A stretch of DNA of 64,000 nucleotides from Rhodoferax sp. PAMC 29310 (GTDB lineage: Bacteria; Pseudomonadota; Gammaproteobacteria; Burkholderiales; Burkholderiaceae_C), in the NCBI RefSeq assembly GCF_017948265.1, contig NZ_CP072852.1, positions 4,278,001 through 4,342,000 of the forward strand, in the 5' to 3' direction. This document shows, in pieces, positions 25,888 through 39,803 of this stretch; within the stretch, counting starts at the first letter, position 1; every line of letters starts with the position of its first letter. A model generated the notes under the pieces. That model was given only the letters and a program-made list of their open reading frames with translations, did no database searches and was not told the DNA's origin. The translations under genes and the position numbers were made by a program.

Positions 25888-27054
25888 ATGCTAGCTGCCT
25901 ACGCTTGTCACCCTGATCAATCTCTTGGTCGCCGCTTCGCACAGGCGCCAGCGCCAACAAGAACTGACTATCAACGCGATCGTGACCGAATTGTGCATAG
26001 CAGCGCATTTCGGCGTCTTGTTTACAAAACTCAGGTTTTTCTGAACCATGAAGGTGACTTGTTTCGCACACGGTTGACCCATTCGCTGGAAGTGGCTCAG
26101 TTGGGCAGGTCGATCGCCCGGTCACTTCAACTCAATGAAGATCTGGTGGAGGCCATTGCCCTGGCCCATGACTTGGGGCATACACCGTTTGGACATGCGG
26201 GGCAGGATGCCTTGAACGACTGCATGCGTGAATATGGTGGGTTTGAGCACAACCTTCAGAGTCTGCGGGTGGTGGACGAGTTGGAGGCTCGTTATCCCGA
26301 GTTTGACGGACTCAACCTGACTTTTGAAACCCGTGAAGGTATTTTGAAGCACTGCTCGCGTCGCCATGCTGAGGTACTTGAGCGGATGGAGCCCATGGGG
26401 GTAGGGCACCGGTTTTTGGCGCGAACCCAACCCAGCCTGGAGGCACAGCTTTGCAACCTCGCAGACGAGATTGCTTACAACGCGCATGACATTGACGACG
26501 GTGTTCGCTCTGGATTGATTACCTTGGAGCAGTTGCAGGATGTGCCCCTGTTTGACGTGTTCAGACGGGAAACGCTTGAGGAGTTTCCGACCCTCAGCGC
26601 GCTGTCCCAGGGTCGTCGCCTGCTCTACGAATCGATCCGACGGATGCTCAGCGCGCAAGTTTATGACGTCATTTCGGCGACGGGTGCCGCATTGGCTCAG
26701 GTCAATCCGGCCAGCGTGTCTGCGGTACGGCTTGCGCCGCCATTGGTCAAGTTCAACGCACCGATGGGCGAACGTTCTCAGGTTCTCAAATCATTCCTGT
26801 TGTCACAGTTGTATCGACATCCTCAAGTCATGGATATGACCGGGCAGGCGCAGCAGGTGGTCAAAGATCTCTTCTCCGTCTACTTGGCATCACCCCAAGA
26901 AATGGCGAAAGGGTTTTTGGCACGGTTTCAAAGTCTGCACGGCGATGACCGAGATGAACTCCCCCGCAGCGTGGCGGACTACATCGCAGGAATGACCGAC
27001 CGATTTGCCGGGCGTGAGCACGAACGCTTGACCGGTCGCCAGTGGCTGAGATAA
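25888..27054 (+). CDS. dgt: dGTPase-like deoxyguanosinetriphosphate triphosphohydrolase
   Basis: Dgt-type HD hydrolases cleave dNTPs to nucleoside and triphosphate. The 388-residue protein has the HD-domain ligands in RLTHSLEVAQ and LAHDLGHTPFGHAGQ, and the GGFEHN motif. The ATG at 25888 (MLAAYACHPDQS) fits the family N-terminus, LAPYA-x-x-P-x-x-S-x-GRR; the open frame upstream overlaps aroB and is not conserved in character. No clear ribosome-binding site precedes it, so translation may depend on coupling or an unusual leader. Sequence length suits the shorter (type 2) dGTPase group. Confidence 0.9.
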   Translation: MLAAYACHPDQSLGRRFAQAPAPTRTDYQRDRDRIVHSSAFRRLVYKTQVFLNHEGDLFRTRLTHSLEVAQLGRSIARSLQLNEDLVEAIALAHDLGHTPFGHAGQDALNDCMREYGGFEHNLQSLRVVDELEARYPEFDGLNLTFETREGILKHCSRRHAEVLERMEPMGVGHRFLARTQPSLEAQLCNLADEIAYNAHDIDDGVRSGLITLEQLQDVPLFDVFRRETLEEFPTLSALSQGRRLLYESIRRMLSAQVYDVISATGAALAQVNPASVSAVRLAPPLVKFNAPMGERSQVLKSFLLSQLYRHPQVMDMTGQAQQVVKDLFSVYLASPQEMAKGFLARFQSLHGDDRDELPRSVADYIAGMTDRFAGREHERLTGRQWLR

Positions 27055-27100
27055 CGCCAGCAGGCGCCTTGTTTTTGTCCTCAACTCCCTCGATCCCCTC

Positions 27101-27715
27101 ATGACCTTTGATCGACCTGAACTCTCCCCAATGACCGTAGAGCAAGATACCCGCACTTGGTTGGAGCGCGCAGTGATTGGTTTAAACCTCTGTCCTTTTG
27201 CAAAGAGTGTGCACGTCAAGGGTCAGGTGCACTACGCGGTGAGCCTTGGTAGCACGGCAGATGCATTGTTGGAACGATTGATTGGCGAGCTGAAAGATCT
27301 TGCTGCGCTGGATGCTTCTGTGCGCGATACAACGCTTTTGATTGCGCCGGATTGCCTGTCTGACTTCCTGGACTTCAATGATTTTCTGGATACCGCTGAT
27401 CAAGCATTGGTTGATCTTGACCTCGATGGCGTTATTCAAATCGCCAGCTTTCATCCGCAGTATCAGTTTGGGGGAACTCAGGTCAACGACATCACCAATT
27501 TCACCAATAGGTCACCTTATCCGACGTTGCACCTCCTGCGTGAGGAGAGTATTGACCGAGCCGTTGCCGCGTTTCCAAATGCCGAGGCAATCTTTGAGGT
27601 GAATATGCAAACATTGGAGCAACTCGGCACGGATGGTTGGTCGGCGCTTCAGGTCGGGCCTTCGACGGATCCATTGGGCATGGCATCATTGGCGGATGAA
27701 ATCCCAAAAAAATGA
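27101..27715 (+). CDS. DUF1415 family protein
   Basis: The 204-residue protein contains GLNLCPFAK near residue 27 and NRSPYPTLHLLREESI near 145, both strongly conserved features of DUF1415. Its function is unknown. The start could be the ATG at 27101 or the one at 27131 (MTVEQDTRTWLERA), which fits the family start better. Its last 20 bases overlap the 5' end of the methyltransferase gene, suggesting coupled translation. Confidence 0.88.
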   Translation: MTFDRPELSPMTVEQDTRTWLERAVIGLNLCPFAKSVHVKGQVHYAVSLGSTADALLERLIGELKDLAALDASVRDTTLLIAPDCLSDFLDFNDFLDTADQALVDLDLDGVIQIASFHPQYQFGGTQVNDITNFTNRSPYPTLHLLREESIDRAVAAFPNAEAIFEVNMQTLEQLGTDGWSALQVGPSTDPLGMASLADEIPKK

Positions 27716-28649
27716 ACGCGCACCCCAACGCGGACTAGAGCAAACTGCTGACCCAGCGGCAAGCGCCAGCATTGCCCCTGAAATTCGCCCGGGCCAATCG
27801 ATTGAGTTGTTGAAAGAACTTCACATTCTGACCCGTGATGGAAAGTTAAATCAAGACTCTCGGCGCAAGCTCAAGCAGGTATACCACCTGTTTCAGTTCA
27901 TTGAGAAGCTGCTCCATGAGGTGCCGAGCACGAATGGCGGCATTACCTTGGCTGATCACGGTGCGGGCAAGTCCTATTTGGGTTTCATCATTTACGACTT
28001 GTTTTTCAAGGCGTTGAGTCATGGCCACATCTACGGCATTGAAACCCGGCCGGAGTTGGTGCAGAAGTCACGGGCGTTGGCTGCTCAGCTCGGCTTCTCA
28101 CGAATGTCGTTTCTCAACCTGACCGTGGCAGAGTCTGCACTTGCCGCTGAATTGCCGCTCCAGATTGATGTGGTGACGGCGCTTCACGCCTGCGATACAG
28201 CCACTGACGATGCCATTGCATTTGGGTTGCAGAAAAAAGCCCGCTTCATGGTGCTGGTGCCCTGCTGTCAGGCTGAAGTTGCCCGGGTTTTGAACCAACA
28301 CAAAGCCCTGTCCTTGTCGCGTACGCCGCTGGCTGAGTTGTGGCGCCACCCCATGCACACTCGGGAAATGGGCAGTCAGATCACCAACGTGCTGCGCTGC
28401 CTCTATCTGGAGGCGTGGGGCTATCAGGTCACAGTTACCGAACTGGTGGGATGGGAGCACAGCATGAAAAACGAGCTCATCATTGCCAAGTACACCGGGC
28501 AGAAGAAGCGCGCGGCGGCGCAGCGGCTGCTCGCCTTGCTGCAGGAGTTTGGCCTGAGTGACTTGCTTGAAACACGGTTTAAGCTGCCAGAAGACAAGGT
28601 CAAACCGGACTCGACTGTTGATGGTGAACAGCCCGCTGAACGGGTGTAG
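27696..28649 (+). CDS. Class I SAM-dependent methyltransferase (Methyltransf_32-like)
   Basis: The 317-residue protein has a glycine-containing SAM-binding strand loop, LADHGAGKSYLGFIIYD, at about 85-101, followed by IYGIETRPELV (the acidic ribose-binding position) and VVTALHACDTATDDAI. It also has a paired cysteine motif, VPCCQ. These features resemble Methyltransf_32 proteins, some of which modify RNA; the substrate here is unknown. The start at 27696 is the first ATG in the frame that lies at the end of the DUF1415 gene, giving a 20-base overlap. The RAYT unit begins about 50 bases after the stop. Confidence 0.75.
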   Translation: MKSQKNERAPQRGLEQTADPAASASIAPEIRPGQSIELLKELHILTRDGKLNQDSRRKLKQVYHLFQFIEKLLHEVPSTNGGITLADHGAGKSYLGFIIYDLFFKALSHGHIYGIETRPELVQKSRALAAQLGFSRMSFLNLTVAESALAAELPLQIDVVTALHACDTATDDAIAFGLQKKARFMVLVPCCQAEVARVLNQHKALSLSRTPLAELWRHPMHTREMGSQITNVLRCLYLEAWGYQVTVTELVGWEHSMKNELIIAKYTGQKKRAAAQRLLALLQEFGLSDLLETRFKLPEDKVKPDSTVDGEQPAERV

Positions 28650-28701
28650 AGGCGTCAACCTTCACTCTGAGTGCCAGGCAAGAGTGTTGCTGTAAATAAT
28701 A

Positions 28702-29558
28702 GGGGTCAGATCGCCGCTAAGATGGAAGCCAACTCCTATGGATTACATCTCATGGCCCGACTTCCCCGATTCACGCTACCCGGCTACGCCCATCATGTGA
28801 TCCAGCGCGGCAACAATCGACAGGCGATTTTTGCCGGCCCGGAAAATTATCAAGCTCTGCAGGAGTTGCTCGCGGAGAGCGCCAAAAAATTTGATGTGGA
28901 TATTCACGCCTATGTGTTCATGGGCAACCACTTTCATCTGCTGCTTATGCCACGCACAGACGAAGGTTTGCCTCTGATGATGCAGGCTGTTGGGCGGCGC
29001 TATGTGCGCTACTTCAATGACTTGCAGGGCCGCACGGGCACCTTGTGGGAAGGGCGCTACCGATCCACCGTGATCGAAGCGGAGCAGTTTTTGCTGGCCT
29101 GTATGACTTACATCGACCTCAACCCCGTTCGGGCGGGCATGGTCGCTCACGCGGGGGACTATCCGTGGTCAAGTTATGGTCATTACACGGGCCAACGTAT
29201 TGACAAGCTCATCACGCCCCATCCATTGCTTTGGGAGTTGGGCAACACGCCTTTCGCTCGGGAGGCGGCTTATGCCGATATGGTGCAGACAGGGATCAAC
29301 ATGGTGCAGCAAGCCACCTTGACCGATTCCGCACTGAATGGTTGGGCCTTGGGAAGTTCGGCATTTGTCGACGATTTGCAAAAAAGGACGCCGCGGCGAC
29401 TGAGCAAGTCGTCGCCCGGAAGGCCGATTTCCACCTTGAAAAATAGCGATGAATAGGGCTTCTGTCCTTTTATTCTAAACATAGTTTGCTACAATTTTTG
29501 ATGTGTCCCCAAATAATGTAGAGAGTCTTTCATGGAGTTTTAATCAGAATCTGACCCC
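28702..29558 (+). mobile_element. RAYT transposase unit bounded by inverted repeats
   Basis: GGGGTCAGAT at 28702-28711 is repeated as its reverse complement ATCTGACCCC at 29549-29558. Outside them an AT-rich stretch (taaataata and attttaaat in the same sense) is also shared. The 857-base interval contains one transposase gene and a 93-base non-coding 3' part. Similar GGGGTCAGA...TCTGACCCC borders are, from memory, common around Y1-transposase genes and repeat units of this type. The unit ends 72 bases upstream of gltB. I saw no target-site duplication, as expected for HUH-type elements. Confidence 0.7.
28752..29456 (+). CDS. REP-associated tyrosine transposase (IS200/IS605-like Y1 family)
   Basis: The 234-residue protein is an HUH single-strand transposase. 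MARLPRFTLPGYAHHVIQRGNNRQ is the usual start, NHFHLLL carries the HUH pair, and the candidate catalytic Tyr is in RRYVRYFN. WEGRYRS and TYIDLNPVRAGMV are also typical of the RAYT group. The gene seems intact. An upstream GTG at 28671 gives an in-frame extension that crosses the left inverted repeat and is not conserved in character, so the ATG at 28752 is used. RAYT proteins cleave and move palindromic repeat units. Confidence 0.88.
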   Translation: MARLPRFTLPGYAHHVIQRGNNRQAIFAGPENYQALQELLAESAKKFDVDIHAYVFMGNHFHLLLMPRTDEGLPLMMQAVGRRYVRYFNDLQGRTGTLWEGRYRSTVIEAEQFLLACMTYIDLNPVRAGMVAHAGDYPWSSYGHYTGQRIDKLITPHPLLWELGNTPFAREAAYADMVQTGINMVQQATLTDSALNGWALGSSAFVDDLQKRTPRRLSKSSPGRPISTLKNSDE

Positions 29559-29630
29559 ATTTAAAATCATGGGCATCATTGTTGCAGTGCAGTATGCTCG
29601 ACGTATCTGCCACTTTTTTAGGAGCGCGCC

Positions 29631-34364
<4,734 letters not shown>

Positions 34365-34398
34365 GGCGGACTGACTCAAACAAAATAGGACAAAAATC

Positions 34399-35865
34399 AT
34401 GGGAAAAGTCACTGGCTTCATGGAATTCGAGCGTGTGGAAGAGGGCTACAAGCCCGTCACTGAGCGCTTGAAAAATTACAAAGAGTTTGTGGTCGGTTTG
34501 GACGACGCACAAGCCAATGTGCAAGCGGCGCGCTGCATGGACTGCGGCACGCCGTTCTGCAACAGCGGTTGCCCGGTCAACAACATCATTCCTGACTTCA
34601 ATGACTTGGTGTTCCGGGGTGACTGGAAAAATGCCATCGAGGTGCTGCACAGCACCAATAACTTCCCCGAGTTCACAGGCCGCATCTGCCCCGCGCCTTG
34701 TGAGGCCGCGTGCACCTTGAACGTGAATGATGACGCCGTCGGCATTAAGTCCATTGAGCACGCCATCATTGACCGCGCCTGGTCCGAAGGCTGGGTGACC
34801 GCACGCCCGGCCAAAGTCAAGACAGGCAAACGGGTGGCCGTGGTGGGTTCCGGCCCGGCGGGCATGGCAGCGGCACAGCAGTTGGCGCGAGTTGGCCATG
34901 AAGTGACCTTGTTCGAAAAGAACGATCGGGTCGGCGGCTTGCTTCGCTACGGTATTCCTGATTTCAAGATGGAGAAGTCACATATCGACCGCCGTGTCGA
35001 TCAATTGCAGAAAGAGGGCGTGACGATTCGCACCGGCGTTCTGGTGGGCGAGATGCCCGAGGGCTCCAAGGTGACCAACTGGGCGAAGGAAACTATTTCG
35101 CCCGCACAGTTGCAAAAAGACTTCGATGCCGTGCTTCTAACCGGTGGCTCCGAGCAGTCCCGCGACTTGTCGGTGCCGGGACGGGACCTTGCCGGCATCC
35201 ACTTCGCTATGGAGTTCTTGCCACAGCAAAACAAAGTCAATGCGGGTGACAAAGTCAAAGGCCAGTTGCGGGCCGATGGTAAACATGTCATCGTCATTGG
35301 CGGGGGTGATACTGGCTCCGATTGCGTGGGAACCAGCAACCGCCACGGTGCGGTCAGCATCACTCAGTTTGAGGTGATGCCTGAACCTCCGATTGAAGAA
35401 AATCGGCCAATGACTTGGCCCAATTGGCCTCTGAAATTGCGCACTAGCTCCAGCCATGACGAAGGCTGCACCCGTGAATTTGCCATTTCTACCAAGGAAT
35501 TCGTGGGCGAAAAAGGAAAAGTCACCGGCCTGAAGACCGTTCGCGTCGAATGGAAAGACGGCAAGATGGTCGAAGTTGCGGGCAGCGAGCAGGTGTTGAA
35601 AGCCGACATGGTTTTGCTGGCCATGGGCTTTGTCAGCCCGGTGGCAAGCGTGCTGGAGGCGTTTGGTATTGATAAGGATACACGCGGCAATGCCCGCGCC
35701 AGCACCGAGTTCATTGGGGGTTATGCCACCAATGTGGCCAAGGTCTTTGCTGCGGGCGATATTCGCAGGGGTCAGAGTTTGGTCGTGTGGGCCATCCGCG
35801 AAGGTCGCCAAGCAGCGCGCTCGGTCGACGAATTCCTGATGGGTGTTAGCGACTTGCCGCGTTAA
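34399..35865 (+). CDS. gltD: Glutamate synthase (NADPH) small subunit
   Basis: GltD oxidises NADPH and feeds electrons through FAD and iron-sulfur clusters to GltB. The 488-residue protein has the cysteine pattern [14 protein letters not shown] and CPAPCEAAC for two clusters, an FAD-binding [17 protein letters not shown] near residue 150, and an NADPH-binding [15 protein letters not shown] near 298. An intrinsic terminator follows the gene at 35918-35945. Confidence 0.97.
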   Translation: MGKVTGFMEFERVEEGYKPVTERLKNYKEFVVGLDDAQANVQAARCMDCGTPFCNSGCPVNNIIPDFNDLVFRGDWKNAIEVLHSTNNFPEFTGRICPAPCEAACTLNVNDDAVGIKSIEHAIIDRAWSEGWVTARPAKVKTGKRVAVVGSGPAGMAAAQQLARVGHEVTLFEKNDRVGGLLRYGIPDFKMEKSHIDRRVDQLQKEGVTIRTGVLVGEMPEGSKVTNWAKETISPAQLQKDFDAVLLTGGSEQSRDLSVPGRDLAGIHFAMEFLPQQNKVNAGDKVKGQLRADGKHVIVIGGGDTGSDCVGTSNRHGAVSITQFEVMPEPPIEENRPMTWPNWPLKLRTSSSHDEGCTREFAISTKEFVGEKGKVTGLKTVRVEWKDGKMVEVAGSEQVLKADMVLLAMGFVSPVASVLEAFGIDKDTRGNARASTEFIGGYATNVAKVFAAGDIRRGQSLVVWAIREGRQAARSVDEFLMGVSDLPR

Positions 35866-35917
35866 GCCAATGGGCCCGTCTCGGGCCGGGTGTCGGGTAA
35901 TCCCGTATGATTCATCT

Positions 35918-35945
35918 GCCGGGGATTTCCCGGCCTTTCTTTTTT
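35918..35945 (+). terminator. Intrinsic terminator after gltD
   Basis: GCCGGG pairs with CCCGGC around the loop GATTT, followed by CTTTCTTTTTT. It separates gltBD from the mla operon. The remaining part of the gap to 36003 should hold the mla promoter, but I could not pick one out. Confidence 0.8.
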
Positions 35946-36003
35946 GATTCACGCCGGATTGACCGGGGTCGCTGTCAGAGCGCCCGTCAGTCCAATCGCC
36001 CCA

Positions 36004-36822
36004 ATGACCGCCACCTCTGTCGATTCTCTTGTTGAACTGCGTCACTTGACCTTCGGGTACGGAGAGCGCGTGATTCTGGATGACGTGTCCTTGTCCGTTC
36101 CGCGTGGCAAAGTTACCGCACTCATGGGCGCCTCCGGCGGCGGAAAGACTACTATCCTGCGTTTGATTGGTGGGCAAAGCCGGGCTCAAAAAGGACAACT
36201 CCTGTTCGATGGGCAGGATGTGACTCCTATGAATCAGACTCAAATGTACGCCGCTCGGCGCCGCATGGGCATGCTTTTCCAGTTTGGCGCCTTGTTCGCG
36301 GATTTGTCAGTGTTTGAGAACGTGGCCTTTCCGCTGCGTGAGCACACCGATCTGTCGGACGCCCTGATTCGCGACATCGTGTTGATGAAGCTTAATGCGG
36401 TGGGTTTGCGCGGTGCGCGCGACTTGATGCCCAGCGACCTTTCTGGTGGCATGGCGCGTCGTATTGCGCTGGCGCGGGCCATTGCGCTGGACCCTGAGTT
36501 GGTGATGTACGACGAACCGTTCTCTGGCCTGGACCCCATTTCATTGGCCACGGCCGCCCGTCTGATTCGCCAACTCAATGACTCCATGGGTCTCACCAGC
36601 GTGTTTGTTTCGCACGAACTGGAGCAAACCTTTGCCATTGCCGATCACGTCGTTATTTTGGCCAATGGCAAGATCGCCACGCAGGGAACGCCTGATGAAG
36701 TTCGGAAAAGTAGCGACCCACTGGTGTACCAATATGTGAATGCCCTGTCTGACGGGCCGGTCCAGTTCCATTATCCGGCCTCCAGCATTGAAGCCGACTT
36801 TGGCAGGGTGGAGGTAGTATGA
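36004..36822 (+). CDS. mlaF: Phospholipid transport ATP-binding protein MlaF
   Basis: MlaF is the ATPase of the inner-membrane MlaFEDB complex that moves phospholipids between membranes. The 272-residue protein has Walker A GASGGGKTT, signature LSGGMARR and Walker B LVMYDEPFSGLDP. The ATG at 36004 is used; an in-frame TTG at 35944 sits in the terminator tract and is unlikely. It overlaps mlaE by 4 bases. The operon order is mlaFEDACB. Confidence 0.95.
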   Translation: MTATSVDSLVELRHLTFGYGERVILDDVSLSVPRGKVTALMGASGGGKTTILRLIGGQSRAQKGQLLFDGQDVTPMNQTQMYAARRRMGMLFQFGALFADLSVFENVAFPLREHTDLSDALIRDIVLMKLNAVGLRGARDLMPSDLSGGMARRIALARAIALDPELVMYDEPFSGLDPISLATAARLIRQLNDSMGLTSVFVSHELEQTFAIADHVVILANGKIATQGTPDEVRKSSDPLVYQYVNALSDGPVQFHYPASSIEADFGRVEVV

Positions 36823-37601
36823 GTTGGTACAAACCCGCTGACGTTGGCCTGGCCACACGCACTCATTTAGCTGATTTGGGTCACGGGGCTCGGTTGTTTT
36901 TTCGCCTGCTCAGCACCTTCGGTGGGAGCCTCAAGCGCTTTGGACTGATCCGCGACCAACTTTTTTTCTTGGGCAATTATTCGTTGGCAATCATCGCGGT
37001 GTCTGGCCTGTTCGTCGGCTTTGTGTTCGGCTTGCAAGGTTATTACACGTTGCAACGTTACGGCTCCTCGGATTCGTTGGGTCTGATGGTGACGCTCACC
37101 TTGGTGCGTGAATTGGGTCCAGTTGTTACCGCTTTGCTGTTTGCCGGGCGTGCTGGCACGTCGCTCACCGCCGAGATCGGACTGATGAAAGCCGGCGAAC
37201 AGATCAGCGTCATGGAAATGATGGCTGTTGACCCTGTTAAACGCATTCTGGCGCCGCGTTTCTGGGGTGGCGTGTTGGCGATGCCACTACTTGCTGCTGT
37301 TTTCAGTGCGACCGGCATCATTGGCGGGTGGGTCGTTGGCGTGCTGATGATTGGTGTCGATGGTGGCTCATTCTGGAGCCAGATTCAGGGCGGGGTCGAT
37401 GTCTGGCAGGATGTGGGTAATGGCGTGATCAAAAGCGTGGTGTTCGGATTCACCGTGACTTTCATTGCCCTGTTGCAGGGGTTTGATGCGCAGCCGACGC
37501 CAGAAGGGGTTGCCAGTGCAACCACCCGCACGGTGGTCATGGCTTCGCTGGCAGTATTGGGATTGGATTTCATCCTGACTGCGTTCATGTTTACTATTTA
37601 G
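36819..37601 (+). CDS. mlaE: Phospholipid transport permease MlaE
   Basis: MlaE is the membrane permease of the Mla ABC complex. The 260-residue protein has an amphipathic N-terminal part and five to six helices. LVRELGPVVTALLFAGRAGTSLTAEIGLM and EQISVMEMMAVDP are the diagnostic MlaE motifs. It is followed by mlaD after 9 bases. Confidence 0.95.
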   Translation: MSWYKPADVGLATRTHLADLGHGARLFFRLLSTFGGSLKRFGLIRDQLFFLGNYSLAIIAVSGLFVGFVFGLQGYYTLQRYGSSDSLGLMVTLTLVRELGPVVTALLFAGRAGTSLTAEIGLMKAGEQISVMEMMAVDPVKRILAPRFWGGVLAMPLLAAVFSATGIIGGWVVGVLMIGVDGGSFWSQIQGGVDVWQDVGNGVIKSVVFGFTVTFIALLQGFDAQPTPEGVASATTRTVVMASLAVLGLDFILTAFMFTI

Positions 37602-37610
37602 GGGGAGAGT

Positions 37611-38093
37611 GTGGTGCAACGCTCAAAGAAAGATGTGTGGGTCGGTTTGTTCGTGCTGCTTGGCGCGGCGGCCATTTTGTTTCTGGCTCTCCAATCTGCC
37701 AACCTGTTGAGTCTGAGTTTTCAGAAAACGTATACGGTGTCGGCCAAATTTGACAACGTCGGTGGCGTCAAACCCAAAGCAGCGGTGCGTAGCGCAGGGG
37801 TGGTCGTGGGGCGGGTGGAGAGCATTGTGTTCGACGACAAGTCATTCCAGGCCCGTGTTACATTGGCGCTGGAAGATCGCTTTGTATTTCCCAAGGATAG
37901 CTCTTTAAAGATATTGACCAGTGGTCTGCTTGGTGAGCAATACCTGGGTCTGGAGCCGGGGGCAGATGATCGCAATCTGGCCAGCGGTGATACTATTTCT
38001 CGCACCCAATCCGCCGTGGTGCTGGAGAATTTGATTAGTCAGTTCCTGTTCAGCAGTACCGCTGACAAAAATACCGCCAATTCGGACAAATGA
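37611..38093 (+). CDS. mlaD: MCE domain protein MlaD
   Basis: MlaD forms the hexameric MCE ring that holds lipid on the periplasmic side of MlaFEDB. The 160-residue protein has one N-terminal helix (about 10-28) and an MCE domain containing FDNVGGVKPKAAVRSAGVVVG. The start is GTG: two consecutive GTG codons (37611 and 37614) are available, with GGGGGAGAG upstream. It overlaps the next gene by 4 bases. Confidence 0.94.
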   Translation: MVQRSKKDVWVGLFVLLGAAAILFLALQSANLLSLSFQKTYTVSAKFDNVGGVKPKAAVRSAGVVVGRVESIVFDDKSFQARVTLALEDRFVFPKDSSLKILTSGLLGEQYLGLEPGADDRNLASGDTISRTQSAVVLENLISQFLFSSTADKNTANSDK

Positions 38094-38875
38094 TGATGAA
38101 TCGAACTCAACAATCAGCCAAGCCAATGCCTCTGGTTCGGTCAAACACAATTGTGGCGGCGACGCTTATTGGGGTTGCCCTGTTAGCGGGTTGCGCCAGC
38201 GGGCCCAATGCCAATCCTAAAGACCCCATAGAGCCCTTTAATCGAGGCGTCTACCAGTTCAATGATGCAGTCGACACTGCCGTACTGAAGCCCGTCGCCA
38301 CCGCCTATCGTGACGTGACGCCACGCCTGATTCGCCAAGGGATTGGTAATTTCTTCGGCAACCTGCAAGATGCTTGGTCAGCGGTGAACAGCGCATTGCA
38401 ACTCAATGGTCCAGCCACCTCAGACAATGTTGGGCGCGTCATGATCAACACCGTCATTGGCGTTGGCGGCCTGTTCGATGTAGCGTCTGACTTGGGCATA
38501 CAAAGGAACACCAAAGATTTTGGTCTGACTTTGGGTCATTGGGGTGTGGCCCCAGGCCCATATTTGGTGTTGCCTCTGCTTGGGCCTTCCACTCTGCGAG
38601 ACACGGCAGCTTTGCCAGTGGATTCTCAAGGAGACGCGGTCAGCAATTTGAGCCATGTGCCAACCCGGAACACCACCATGGCGGTTCGAATTGTGGACCA
38701 ACGCGAAGGCCTTCTCAAAGCCACCGAAATGTTGGACAAGATCGCGCTGGACAAATATTCCTTTGTGCGTGATGCCCATCTCCAGCGTCGCCGCAGTGCC
38801 GTCTATGACGGAAACCCGCCGGAGGAAGACGACTATCCCGTCACCTCTGAAAAGTCACAGAGAGTAACGCCATGA
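38090..38875 (+). CDS. mlaA: Outer-membrane lipoprotein MlaA (VacJ)
   Basis: MlaA removes misplaced phospholipids from the outer leaflet of the outer membrane. The 261-residue precursor has a signal with lipobox LLAGC at about residue 35, then DPIEPFNRGVYQFNDAVDTAVLKPVA, the family hallmark, and LGHWGVAPGPYLVLPLLGPSTLRD. It is encoded inside the operon between mlaD and mlaC, so the outer-membrane part is co-expressed with the pump, unlike in E. coli where it is separate. Alternative ATG codons follow within a few residues. Confidence 0.94.
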   Translation: MMMNRTQQSAKPMPLVRSNTIVAATLIGVALLAGCASGPNANPKDPIEPFNRGVYQFNDAVDTAVLKPVATAYRDVTPRLIRQGIGNFFGNLQDAWSAVNSALQLNGPATSDNVGRVMINTVIGVGGLFDVASDLGIQRNTKDFGLTLGHWGVAPGPYLVLPLLGPSTLRDTAALPVDSQGDAVSNLSHVPTRNTTMAVRIVDQREGLLKATEMLDKIALDKYSFVRDAHLQRRRSAVYDGNPPEEDDYPVTSEKSQRVTP

Positions 38876-39504
38876 ATCGTCGTCAATTGAATCGTTGGCT
38901 GACCACACTCAGCCTGAGCTTGTTTGCATTGCTTGCATTGCCGGCCCGAGCCGCGGATGAGGCGCCAGACGCCCTGATTCAGCGCGTGAGTGCTGAGGTT
39001 CTTGCGATTATCAAGGCTGATAAGACGTTGATGGCTGGTGACGTGCACCGGATCATGACTTTGGTAGATACCAAGGTCATGCCCTATGTCAATTTCCAAG
39101 GGATGACAGCGTCGGCGGTCGGACCGGCTTGGCGACAGGCGACACCAGATCAACGCAAGCGCCTGCAAGAGGAGTTCAAAACCCTGTTAGTGCAAACCTA
39201 TGCGGGCGCGCTTGTCCAGGTCAAAGACAACAGGATCTCAGTCAAGCCACTGCGGGCCGCGGCTGACAGCACGAATGTCACGGTTCGGACGGAAGTTATC
39301 GGTCGCGGGGACCCGGTTCAACTGGACTACCGCCTGGAGAAAATACCGGGCGAGGGCTGGAAGATCAACAATCTGAACGTGTTGGGAGTCTGGTTGGTCG
39401 AAACCTACCGCAGTCAGTTTCGTGCTGAGATCAACGCCAAAGGCATTGATGGATTGATTGCCACCTTGACTGATATGAATAAGTCCAACGCGAAAAAGAG
39501 CTGA
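38872..39504 (+). CDS. mlaC: Periplasmic phospholipid-binding protein MlaC
   Basis: MlaC ferries phospholipid between MlaA and MlaD. The 210-residue precursor has a signal peptide ending at PARA (about residue 26), and the Tol-resistance/MlaC core with VMPYVNFQGMTASAVGPAWRQATPDQRKR-like sequence and VNVLGVWLVETYRSQF-like ending. It overlaps mlaA by 4 bases and mlaB by 1 base. Confidence 0.94.
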   Translation: MNRRQLNRWLTTLSLSLFALLALPARAADEAPDALIQRVSAEVLAIIKADKTLMAGDVHRIMTLVDTKVMPYVNFQGMTASAVGPAWRQATPDQRKRLQEEFKTLLVQTYAGALVQVKDNRISVKPLRAAADSTNVTVRTEVIGRGDPVQLDYRLEKIPGEGWKINNLNVLGVWLVETYRSQFRAEINAKGIDGLIATLTDMNKSNAKKS

Positions 39505-39794
39505 TGATGCTGGTGTTGCCACAAGCCTTGACCCAAGTTGAGGCGACCGCCTGTTTGCGTTCGTTGGTGCAGGATTTGCGCAAGCAATCTGGCGCCCGGA
39601 TGGTTGTGGACGCCAGCGCCCTGACTCGATTTGACTCGGCAGCATTGGCGGTGTTGTTGGAGTTTCGTCGTGAGGTGATGGCGCTGGGCAAGCAATTTTC
39701 GATTCGCGGTTTGCCCGCACGTTTGGCTGACTTGGCCACCTTGTACGGTATTGATGAGTTGCTGACCGCGGAATCAGCCGACCCGGTAAAATAG
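39504..39794 (+). CDS. mlaB: STAS-domain protein MlaB
   Basis: MlaB is the small STAS-domain subunit that binds and regulates MlaF. The 96-residue protein has the STAS core MVVDASALTRFDSAALAVLLEFRR. It is shortest in the operon and overlaps the mlaC stop. The next gene starts 9 bases downstream. Confidence 0.9.
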   Translation: MMLVLPQALTQVEATACLRSLVQDLRKQSGARMVVDASALTRFDSAALAVLLEFRREVMALGKQFSIRGLPARLADLATLYGIDELLTAESADPVK

Positions 39795-39803
39795 CCGGCT
39801 CGC

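Noticed and set aside
25860..25920. Possible repeat copy at the dgt start (TAGCTGCCTACGCTTG)
   Set aside because: The encoded MLAAYACHPDQS fits the conserved Dgt N-terminus, so the likeness to the repeat is best explained by chance.
35944..36003. TTG start that would extend mlaF by 20 residues
   Set aside because: It begins in the gltD terminator T-run; the ATG at 36004 matches the family.
35137..36243. 368-codon minus-strand frame over gltD and mlaF
   Set aside because: It spans two clear genes and a terminator and has no domain.
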